Shown: piece after piece, positions 26,896 to 33,874 of the stretch
How the letters are laid out: each line of letters opens with the position of its first letter
Position numbering within the stretch: position 1 is the stretch's first letter
NCBI RefSeq assembly: GCF_024793945.1
Contig: NZ_JANUSD010000021.1
Location: forward strand, 18,153 to 82,152
DNA length: 64,000 nucleotides
Direction of reading: 5' to 3'
Source: Emticicia fluvialis
GTDB lineage: Bacteria > Bacteroidota > Bacteroidia > Cytophagales > Spirosomataceae
The notes under the pieces: model-generated
Seen by the model: only the letters and a program-made list of their open reading frames with translations
Databases searched by the model: none
Told to the model about the DNA's origin: nothing
Translations under genes and position numbers: made by a program

Positions 26896-27392
26896 GCAAC
26901 ATGAAAGATATTAAAGATATAGACCAGTTAGATTTTGAAACACAGAATCTGGCAGAAGAGGCTCCCAGGAAAATTACCCCTGCCAGTTTGCTGAAATACC
27001 TTGTGTTTGGGATGGGCTTTGGCATTGTGCTGGTTAAGGCCGAGGTTATTTCGTGGTTCCGCATTCAGGAGATGTTCCGGCTTGAATCTTTTCACATGTA
27101 CGGCGTAATAGGCACAGCTGTAGTGGTGGGTGCCATATCTGTACAGATTATTAAAAGATTAAATATAAAAAGCCTTAGCGGCGAATCCATTAAACTAGAC
27201 CCGAAGCCTTTCAGCAAAGGGCAGATATTTGGCGGTTTGCTCTTTGGCTTTGGCTGGGCGTTAACAGGGGCTTGCCCGGGCCCTATTTATGCGCAGATAG
27301 GTACTGGAGTTACCGTGTTTATTGTTACTTTATTAAGCGCACTGGCCGGAACCTGGTTTTACGGTTTAATCAGAGAAAAACTACCGCATTGA
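26892..27392 (+). CDS. YeeE/YedE family permease, C-terminal half protein (copy 2)
   Basis: 166 residues, paralogous to the gene at 24352: EVISWFRIQEMFRLESFHMY and GFGWALTGACPGPIYAQIG are shared. It starts inside the stop of its partner. The N-terminal acidic extension differs from copy 1, while the membrane core is conserved, suggesting two related transporters rather than a dead duplicate. Confidence 0.9.
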   Translation: MSNMKDIKDIDQLDFETQNLAEEAPRKITPASLLKYLVFGMGFGIVLVKAEVISWFRIQEMFRLESFHMYGVIGTAVVVGAISVQIIKRLNIKSLSGESIKLDPKPFSKGQIFGGLLFGFGWALTGACPGPIYAQIGTGVTVFIVTLLSALAGTWFYGLIREKLPH

Positions 27393-27504
27393 GCAAATGG
27401 CTTATTTAAAGTCAAAAAAATATAATAAAAAGCTAATATATGGGTAGAGACATTAGCAAATGCTTGCTTAATTTGCTCTATCATTATTTCAATCCGATAT
27501 ACTC

Positions 27505-28527
27505 ATGAAAAAATTATTGTTGTTATTACTGTTGAGTCCGGCAATGCTTTTTGCTCAAACCAAAGATGTGAAGCTTGTACGAGACGATGCAGGCAAGAAA
27601 GTAAATGTACTGATAGACGGCAAACCATTTACTTCTTATTTCTATCCGGGTCCGGATGTACTCAAAAAAGCTGTTTTATATCCGGTTTATACCTCAAAAG
27701 GAACATTGATTACCCGTGGCTGGCCGCTGGACCCTCGTCCGGGCGAAAGAGTTGACCATCCACACCATGTAGGTATCTGGTTGAACTACGAAGACGTAAA
27801 CGGCCATGATTTCTGGAATAACTCTAACACACCGCCTAGCGCCAAGGGTACTTATGGTACTATTGTGCATACGGGTATCAAATCAGTAAAATCAGGTAAA
27901 AAAGGTATATTGGTAGTAACTGCCAACTGGCTGGATAAAGAGGGCAAAGTAATGCTGACAGAAGAAACTACTTATACTTTTCAGGGTACAGGTAACCAAC
28001 GGATTATAGACAGAGCTACCACACTTACAGCTGCTGATAAAGAGGTGGTGTTTAAAGATGTGAAAGACGGTTTATTTGCGATTCGCGTAGCCAGAGAACT
28101 GGAACACCCATCAAACAAGCCTGAGGTATTTACTGATGCCAGTGGTGTGGCTACTAAAGTGCCTGTGCTAGACAACAAGGGTATTGTAGGAAGCTATCAG
28201 AACAAAGAAGGTATCGAAGGAGAAGCGACCTGGGCAAAACGCTCGGAGTGGGTAAACCTGAGAGGCCAGATTGGCGACGAGAAAATATCGGTAGCCATTA
28301 TTGACCACCCTAAAAATCCGGGGTACCCGGCTTACTGGCATTCACGTGGGTATGGTCTTTTCTCGGTGAATCCATTGGGACAAAAAGTATTCTCAAACGG
28401 TAAAGAGACATTGAATCTGACATTGGCACCGAAACAATCTACTACCTTCCGTTACAGAGTGGTAGTAACATCTGGCGAGGTGTCTGATGCTGACTTAAAT
28501 AAACTGGAAACAGATTTTGGCAAGTAA
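27505..28527 (+). CDS. Secreted PmoA-like (DUF6807) family protein
   Basis: 340 residues with a signal peptide (MKKLLLLLLLSPAMLFAQ). Family signatures: TSYFYPGPDVLKKAVLYPVY, TRGWPLDPRPGERVDHPHHVG, and HDFWNNS in the N-terminal half, and HPKNPGYPAYWHSRGYGLFS near the end. The name comes from annotation of PmoA-like domains and has no proven link to methane oxidation; in Bacteroidota these proteins often sit in carbohydrate-related settings. The several His and Asp residues could bind metal. Function unknown. Followed by a strong terminator. Confidence 0.78.
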   Translation: MKKLLLLLLLSPAMLFAQTKDVKLVRDDAGKKVNVLIDGKPFTSYFYPGPDVLKKAVLYPVYTSKGTLITRGWPLDPRPGERVDHPHHVGIWLNYEDVNGHDFWNNSNTPPSAKGTYGTIVHTGIKSVKSGKKGILVVTANWLDKEGKVMLTEETTYTFQGTGNQRIIDRATTLTAADKEVVFKDVKDGLFAIRVARELEHPSNKPEVFTDASGVATKVPVLDNKGIVGSYQNKEGIEGEATWAKRSEWVNLRGQIGDEKISVAIIDHPKNPGYPAYWHSRGYGLFSVNPLGQKVFSNGKETLNLTLAPKQSTTFRYRVVVTSGEVSDADLNKLETDFGK

Positions 28528-28546
28528 GAGATAGATTAAATAGCAG

Positions 28547-28580
28547 GAAAGGGTGTCACGATTATTCGAGACACCCTTTC
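28547..28580 (+). terminator. Intrinsic terminator after the PmoA-like gene
   Basis: GAAAGGGTGTC (28547-28557) pairs perfectly with GACACCCTTTC (28570-28580) with a 12-base loop; TTGTTTC follows. Confidence 0.8.
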
Positions 28581-28622
28581 TTGTTTCAGATAATTCCATT
28601 AGTAAATATTTATAAGTTCGAT

Positions 28623-29212
28623 AAAAGTATCACGTAGTGATAGTATATCTGTAGATAAGAGCCCTCTAGCAAAATTGTGAAGTCCCGTAGGGACGATATA
28701 TTAATATGCCGTCCCTACGGGACTTTGAATGGGTTTTGCGTCTTAATTTTCAACTGATATGTCGTCCCTGACGGGGCTTTTTAACTTACTGTTGGCATAA
28801 TAATTTATGACTAGTTGACGCGAAATGATAGCAGGAAAAGTATCACGTAGTGATAGTATATCTGTAGAAAAAGAGGTCTCCTAATAAGCTCGAAATCCCG
28901 TAGGGACGATATATTAATATGCCGTCCCTACGGGACTTTGAATGGTTTTTGTGTCTTAATTTTCTACTGATATGTCGTCCCTGACGGGACTTTTTAACCT
29001 ACTGTTGGCATAATAATTTATGACTAGTTGACGCGAAAAGTTAGCAGGAAAAGTATCACGTAGTGATAGTATATCTGTAGGAAAAGAGGTCTCTTAATAA
29101 GCTCAAAATCCCGTAGGGATGATATATTAACATATCGTACCTACGGGATTTCGAATGGGTTTTACGTATTAATTTTCTACTGATATGTAGTCCCTGACGG
29201 GACTTTTTAACC
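28623..29212. repeat. Tandem array of 213-bp units with REP-like hairpins (2.8 copies)
   Basis: Three copies begin at 28623, 28836 and 29049, an exact 213-base period; the third stops near 29212. Each unit contains four small palindromes: TATCAC-GTA-GTGATA (28628, 28841, 29054), GTCCC-GTA-GGGAC and GTCCC-TAC-GGGAC facing one another, and GTCCC-TGAC-GGGAC (28764, 28977, 29190). In copy 1 the two middle ones also form a perfect 15-bp inverted repeat (28681-28695 with 28710-28724). Differences between copies keep pairing: copy 3 has ATCCC-GTA-GGGAT, and copy 1 has a G-T in the last hairpin. No coding potential. The array fills the spacer between two convergent genes. Confidence 0.9.
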
Positions 29213-29235
29213 CATTATCATTTAAAAAATAATTC

Positions 29236-30243
29236 TTACAACAACGCCCCCGTACCATTCACATTCGGGAAGATGGGCTTGCCTTTATCAAGATATACAC
29301 CCGTAGCAGGGTCGTTGGCAATCAGGATAGAGCCATCCATATCTACGTAGTCTAATAACGGCAATAACTGCCCGATGGCCGAAATACCAATGCTGGTTTC
29401 GGTCATGCAGCCGCACATTACTTTCATGCCTAACTCACGGGCTTCGGCTATCATTCTTCTTGCGGGTGTTAAACCACCGCACTTAGCCAGTTTTACATTT
29501 ACGCCGTGGAAACGCCCGAAGCATTTTTTTACATCTTCTTCCACGATGCAGCTTTCGTCGGCAATCAGTGGTAAAACAGAGTGCTTCATTACTTCTTCCA
29601 TAGATGCGTACTCACCTTTTGCCATCGGCTGCTCAATAAACTCTACGTTCAGTTTGCTGAATTCAATAGAATTTTTGATGGTTTCTTCCACGCCCCAGGC
29701 ACAATTGGCATCTACCCTGAAAACGGCATCGGTATGCTTGCGGAGTTCTTTTACAATCTCCACGTCGTGGTCAGTACCCAGCTTGATTTTGTAAATCGGG
29801 AAATCGAACTCCTGCATTTTTGATACCATCATTTCAATGGTATCAATACCGATTGTATAGTTTGAATACGGAACTTTATCAATTGATAATCCCCAGAGTT
29901 TATAGAGCGGCTGCCCCAGTTTTTTACCAAACAAGTCCCACGCAGCCATGTCTAAGGCACAGTGCGCAAAAGGATTATCTTTCAGGTAAGGGTACATGGT
30001 TGCCCAGAAATCTTCCGGATTCTGCAAATCGTAGTTCTCAATTAACGACTGGTATTCGGCTAGTTTATCTCTCATACCCTCGGCGGTTACACCATAGTAG
30101 GGTATAGGGGTGGCTTCACCATAGCCGCTGTGTTCGCCATCCTGCAGCTCAACAATAAACGCATCGATATCATCTCGCGAGCCATGTGCAATGGTAAAAG
30201 TATGCCGCATTTGCAGCTTTAGAATATGGAATTTCAGTTTCAT
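29236..30243 (-). CDS. Dipeptide epimerase (L-Ala-D/L-Glu epimerase-like), enolase superfamily
   Basis: A 335-residue enolase-superfamily enzyme of the muconate lactonizing subgroup. Catalytic Lys in YKIKLG, metal ligands in VDANCAW (Asp), EQPMAKGE (Glu) and ADESC (Asp), and the second catalytic Lys in VNVKLAKCGG. The pattern matches dipeptide epimerases that recycle murein peptides by epimerising L-Ala-D-Glu. Cytosolic. It is followed on the same strand by comB upstream, 65 bases apart. Exact dipeptide specificity cannot be read by eye. Confidence 0.88.
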   Translation of the reverse strand: MKLKFHILKLQMRHTFTIAHGSRDDIDAFIVELQDGEHSGYGEATPIPYYGVTAEGMRDKLAEYQSLIENYDLQNPEDFWATMYPYLKDNPFAHCALDMAAWDLFGKKLGQPLYKLWGLSIDKVPYSNYTIGIDTIEMMVSKMQEFDFPIYKIKLGTDHDVEIVKELRKHTDAVFRVDANCAWGVEETIKNSIEFSKLNVEFIEQPMAKGEYASMEEVMKHSVLPLIADESCIVEEDVKKCFGRFHGVNVKLAKCGGLTPARRMIAEARELGMKVMCGCMTETSIGISAIGQLLPLLDYVDMDGSILIANDPATGVYLDKGKPIFPNVNGTGALL

Positions 30244-30308
30244 GGGAGAACCATTGAGCGAATTAGTGATTGAGCGAATGAGCGATTAATTGTTTGCATT
30301 CATCAAAT

Positions 30309-31016
30309 TTATAGATTTACCAGCTCATTGCCTCTTAAGATAGGTACTACGTCGTACAGGTCTTTTTGAAGGCAATAGGCAATGTCTTTATGAATACCCA
30401 GGTTTTGCAGGCGACGAATGTGCGACGAATTAGCCAGATACCCGATTAAATCGTCCTTAGCCTGGTTGTACAAACGATGCGACATAATGGCGCTGTCTTC
30501 CGGTACAAAATACTCGTCTTCCAGTGCGGCAATTAAAGCCCCGGCAAATAGCGTATCTTCAATGTTTACACGGCCTTTCCAACCGGCACACAGCACCAGT
30601 ACATCATAAGGCTGCGTTTTCAGGTAAGTAACTATGGCATTCAGGTTCAGAAAAGACCCGGCCAGCACTTTTACTGCCGATGCCTTGGCTTTGGTGATAG
30701 AGTAGGTGCCGTTGGTGGTGGTCATGGCTATTTTTTCACCAATCAGTTTTTCGTTCATGTAGCTGAACGGCGAATTGTCAAGCTCAAAGCCTTCTACTTT
30801 ACTGGCATTGCGCTCGGCAGCGGCAATATAACCTTTCTCCTGCAGGTTTTTGCACTCCTCTACGGTTTCTACCGGAATAATGCTCTTAACGCCATAAGCA
30901 AATGCAGTAACCATGCAGGAAGTAGCACGAAAGATATCTGCTATAATTACAATGGAGTTGTCGATATTATGCAGGTGTAGTAAATCAGGAGTGAGGCAAA
31001 CGTCAATATTTTTCAT
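30309..31016 (-). CDS. comB: 2-phosphosulfolactate phosphatase family protein
   Basis: 235 residues with ComB signatures: VIIADIFRATSCMVTAFAYG, AAERNASKVEGFELDNSPF, and MTTTNGTYSITKAKAS. ComB removes phosphate from 2-phosphosulfolactate in coenzyme M biosynthesis, Mg-dependent and cytosolic. No ComA, ComC, ComDE or sulfolactate dehydrogenase is in this window, so the role here is open: sulfolactate formation, sulfonolipid-related metabolism or another phosphatase role. It precedes the dipeptide epimerase gene on the same strand. Confidence 0.85.
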   Translation of the reverse strand: MKNIDVCLTPDLLHLHNIDNSIVIIADIFRATSCMVTAFAYGVKSIIPVETVEECKNLQEKGYIAAAERNASKVEGFELDNSPFSYMNEKLIGEKIAMTTTNGTYSITKAKASAVKVLAGSFLNLNAIVTYLKTQPYDVLVLCAGWKGRVNIEDTLFAGALIAALEDEYFVPEDSAIMSHRLYNQAKDDLIGYLANSSHIRRLQNLGIHKDIAYCLQKDLYDVVPILRGNELVNL

Positions 31017-31153
31017 TCAGTGATAATAAAAAAACTCAGACAACAGGCTGGCTATCTGAATTGGCTTTAGTGACTAAAATTTCAGCAAATATGCCAAAAA
31101 ATGCTGTAAAAGCCTATTAAAAACGCTAAATTGCAAGCACAAAAATTGAACAG

Positions 31154-31648
31154 ATGATTTCGATAATAGTAGCCATTGCTGAAAACAGAGCCATAGGAAA
31201 AAACAACCAGTTGCTGTGGCGACTTTCAACCGATTTAAAGCATTTCAAGACGCTCACAAGTGGCCATGCCATCATTATGGGCCGCAAAACGTTTGAGTCA
31301 ATCGGTAAGCCGCTGCCCAACCGCACCAATATCGTTATTACCCGTTCGGATAAGGTTTCAGATGATGCTTCGGTTCTGATAGCCGATTCTATTGATAAAG
31401 CCATTGAACTGACAAAACAAGCGCAAGGGGCCGATGAAATTTTTATAGTAGGCGGAGGGAATATCTATGAACAGGCGCTAAGCATTACAGATAAAATTTA
31501 CCTGACGGAAGTAAAAGTAAGCATTGAGGGGGATACGTACTTCCCGGAATTGAGTGCTGATGAATGGCAGGAGGTTTCAAGAGTAGCGCATCAGAAAGAT
31601 GAGAAGAATGAGTTTGATTTTGATATTGTAGAGTTAGAAAGAAAATAA
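31154..31648 (+). CDS. folA: Dihydrofolate reductase
   Basis: 164 residues with the full FolA pattern: ISIIVAIAENRAIGKNNQLLWRL at the start (active-site acid is the Asp in STDLKHF), GRKTFESIGKPLPNR for NADPH binding, and FIVGGGNIYEQAL. It reduces dihydrofolate to tetrahydrofolate with NADPH in the cytosol. Single gene, divergent from comB and convergent with hemB. Confidence 0.95.
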   Translation: MISIIVAIAENRAIGKNNQLLWRLSTDLKHFKTLTSGHAIIMGRKTFESIGKPLPNRTNIVITRSDKVSDDASVLIADSIDKAIELTKQAQGADEIFIVGGGNIYEQALSITDKIYLTEVKVSIEGDTYFPELSADEWQEVSRVAHQKDEKNEFDFDIVELERK

Positions 31649-31650
31649 AA

Positions 31651-31676
31651 CAAAAAAGCCCGGCAAAACCGGGCTT
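31651..31676 (-). terminator. Intrinsic terminator of hemB (minus strand)
   Basis: AAGCCCGG (31656-31663) pairs with CCGGGCTT (31669-31676) around CAAAA. On the minus strand the stem runs into TTTTTTG, nine bases past the hemB stop. On the plus strand the T-run is poor, so folA may read through it partly. Confidence 0.8.
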
Positions 31677-31684
31677 CCTGCTTA

Positions 31685-32656
31685 TTATGCTTTCAACTGC
31701 GCAAATTCTTTTGCAAAGTAGCTCAATATAATATTTGCCCCGGCACGTTTTATGCTCAACAGCATTTCATACATGGCTTTTTGTCCGTCTATCCAGCCGT
31801 TTTGTGAGGCGGCTTTTATCATGGCATATTCGCCGGATACGTTGTAGGCTGCTATGGGCAACGGGAAATTATCTGACAAGGTTTTGATAACATCCAGATA
31901 CGAGAAAGCCGGTTTCACCATCAGGAAGTCTGCGCCTTCTTCCATATCCAACTGGCCTTCAATCAAAGCCTCGCGTACGTTGGCCGGGTTCATCTGATAA
32001 GTCTTTTTATCTCCAAATTTCGGTGCAGAATCAAGCGCATCACGGAAAGGTCCGTAAAAGGCACTGGCATATTTGGCGGAGTATGACATAATGCTGACAT
32101 CTGAAAAACCTTCATCTTCCAGCAACTCGCGGATATAACCCACACGGCCATCCATCATGTCTGATGGCCCCAGTATATCGGCTCCCGCTCTCGCCTGTGC
32201 CACTGCCATTTTGCCCAGCACATCAAGTGTTTCATCGTTCAGAATCCGTCCGTTTTCAACAATACCATCGTGGCCGTCGCTGCTATAAGGGTCAAGCGCA
32301 ATATCGGTCATTAATGCCAAATCAGGGAATTGAGTTTTTATCTCGCTCAATGCGCGTAGGTAGAGCGTATCCGGATTATAGCTTTCGGTGGCATATTTAT
32401 CTTTCTTGGCCTCAGGATAATTGGGGAAAAGACAGATAGATTTAATACCCAAATCGGTTACTTCTTTCAATTCTTCCAGCATTGTATCTAATGAAAAGCG
32501 ATAGATACCCGGCATGGATTTAATTTCGCTTCTGATGTCTGCTCCTTCCATTACAAACATCGGAAATATAAAGTCGTTGACAGAAAGCGTGGTCTCCTGC
32601 ACCAGGTCTCTGATAGCAGCACTTTTACGGTTTCTTCTGGGTCTATGAATAAGCAT
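31685..32656 (-). CDS. hemB: Delta-aminolevulinic acid dehydratase (porphobilinogen synthase)
   Basis: 323 residues. Schiff-base lysines lie in SYSAKYASAFYGPFRD and MVKPAFSYLD. The metal-site region reads DIALDPYSSDGHDG, i.e. aspartates replace the cysteines of the zinc-type enzymes, indicating an Mg-dependent form. The YGPFRDAxxSAP signature is complete. Condenses two 5-aminolevulinates to porphobilinogen for haem synthesis, in line with the cytochromes encoded in the window. A Lon-N-domain gene lies 26 bases upstream on the same strand. Confidence 0.96.
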   Translation of the reverse strand: MLIHRPRRNRKSAAIRDLVQETTLSVNDFIFPMFVMEGADIRSEIKSMPGIYRFSLDTMLEELKEVTDLGIKSICLFPNYPEAKKDKYATESYNPDTLYLRALSEIKTQFPDLALMTDIALDPYSSDGHDGIVENGRILNDETLDVLGKMAVAQARAGADILGPSDMMDGRVGYIRELLEDEGFSDVSIMSYSAKYASAFYGPFRDALDSAPKFGDKKTYQMNPANVREALIEGQLDMEEGADFLMVKPAFSYLDVIKTLSDNFPLPIAAYNVSGEYAMIKAASQNGWIDGQKAMYEMLLSIKRAGANIILSYFAKEFAQLKA

Positions 32657-32682
32657 GTGTATATCTGGTATTGTTTGAATAC

Positions 32683-33312
32683 TTAAAAATTAAGGGTGTC
32701 CAGTTCCTTGAAATGGCCATTCATGGCAATGCGTTCTTTGGCCCGCTCTATTTCTGTTACAACGGGTATAATCCGTTCCAGGTGAGAGATGAGTATTTTC
32801 TGCCTTTCGGCTTCGGTCGGAATCGTTAGCAATTGATATTCTTCATTAACAGAAAGACCTATCTTATGGGCAATGCGGTAGCTGAACGGCTGGTAGTTTG
32901 GCTTATAATAGTCAATATTTATTTTCAGCAGTTTGTATAGCCGGTCTACAAGGCTCAATAAAAACGGATTTATTTCTTCGCTTAAATCCTGATTTTGGTC
33001 AAACGCCACTTCACCACCTGAATAGAGTTTTCCTTCAACCGGATTCTGGAAATCAACAATTCTGAAAACCCTCAGCCCTTTGGTTTTAATATCCATCTGG
33101 CCGTCGTCATAGCGTTTCGAAAGCTGGGTAATATGCACTTCGGTGCCGTATCCGGCTACCTTATTAATAACGAAAGTAGGGATGCCGAAAGTTACCTGAT
33201 TCTCAAGGCACTCGTTAATCAACTCTTTGTAACGAGGCTCAAAAATATGCAGGTTTAAATCTTCATGAGGAAAGACTACCAGATTTAGCGGAAAAAGCGG
33301 TAAGAAACTCAT
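32683..33312 (-). CDS. LON substrate-binding domain protein
   Basis: 209 residues starting LPLFPLNLVVFPHEDLNLHIFEPRYKELI, the N-terminal domain signature of Lon proteases, but no AAA+ or protease part. It ends in a helical region (AERQKILISHLERIIP). Such stand-alone LonN/PUA-like proteins are common and of unknown function. It may form an operon with hemB. Confidence 0.88.
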   Translation of the reverse strand: MSFLPLFPLNLVVFPHEDLNLHIFEPRYKELINECLENQVTFGIPTFVINKVAGYGTEVHITQLSKRYDDGQMDIKTKGLRVFRIVDFQNPVEGKLYSGGEVAFDQNQDLSEEINPFLLSLVDRLYKLLKINIDYYKPNYQPFSYRIAHKIGLSVNEEYQLLTIPTEAERQKILISHLERIIPVVTEIERAKERIAMNGHFKELDTLNF

Positions 33313-33364
33313 AGCAGCCTAATTTGTGGAACATCAGCTTTGAATGATAACACGATGCCTGCCG

Positions 33365-33844
33365 TTATGGTTTCGGTGGCAGCGGTTTTTCGATACTCAC
33401 ACCAACCGACATAATATAAGGCAGGGGGTCCTGGCGCATGTATTGTTTCAGCTTGATAGTGTATTTGCCTTTTTTAGGAAATCTGAAACCCCGGCTGGAG
33501 ATAATCTTGCTGTCGAAAATATCACCCAAGCCTTTACCAAGCGGCTTGCCCGTTTTAGGGTCAAACAAAATAACCTGCTCAAGCCTGTTGCTTATCAGCT
33601 TGTTATCCGGCCCGTAAATGTAGCGGGTGAGGTACAGGTTATTATATGGGTACTGTGAGGCATTTCTAATTAAAAGAAAGATATCATAATCGATGGTTTC
33701 GTCAGTCACCTCAAAGGTAAAAGACGGCACATCTTTGATATACCACTTCATATCCTTAAAATCTGTAAAAGACTTATAGATGGCGTTGCTGTCGCAGGAT
33801 AGCACCGCCATACATAGTATAAAGCCTAAAAAAAGGTTTTTCAT
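33365..33844 (-). CDS. gldH: Gliding motility lipoprotein GldH
   Basis: 159 residues with a lipoprotein signal peptide (MKNLFLGFILCMAVLSC; lipobox VLSC, Cys17). The mature part fits GldH: FTDFKDMKWYIKDVPSFTFEV, LLIRNASQYPYNNLYL, and MRQDPLPYIMSVGVSIE near the end. GldH is required for gliding in Flavobacterium and is a Bacteroidota-specific lipoprotein. Its stop is 53 bases from the Lon-N gene, and the PSP1/RicT gene is 30 bases upstream on the same strand, a recurrent neighbourhood in this phylum. Confidence 0.9.
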   Translation of the reverse strand: MKNLFLGFILCMAVLSCDSNAIYKSFTDFKDMKWYIKDVPSFTFEVTDETIDYDIFLLIRNASQYPYNNLYLTRYIYGPDNKLISNRLEQVILFDPKTGKPLGKGLGDIFDSKIISSRGFRFPKKGKYTIKLKQYMRQDPLPYIMSVGVSIEKPLPPKP

Positions 33845-33874
33845 CCGATCAATTGATTTTCAGTTCCGTAATTC

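Noticed and set aside
28623..29212. CRISPR-like array
   Set aside because: Units are 213 bases, tandem and near-identical throughout, with no short repeat/unique spacer pattern and no cas genes nearby.
30244..30300. GTGATTGAG/GCGAATGAG short repeats, also near 35590-35660 and 49430-49480
   Set aside because: Short, imperfect AT-rich direct repeats common in intergenic regions of this phylum; no consistent unit or structure.
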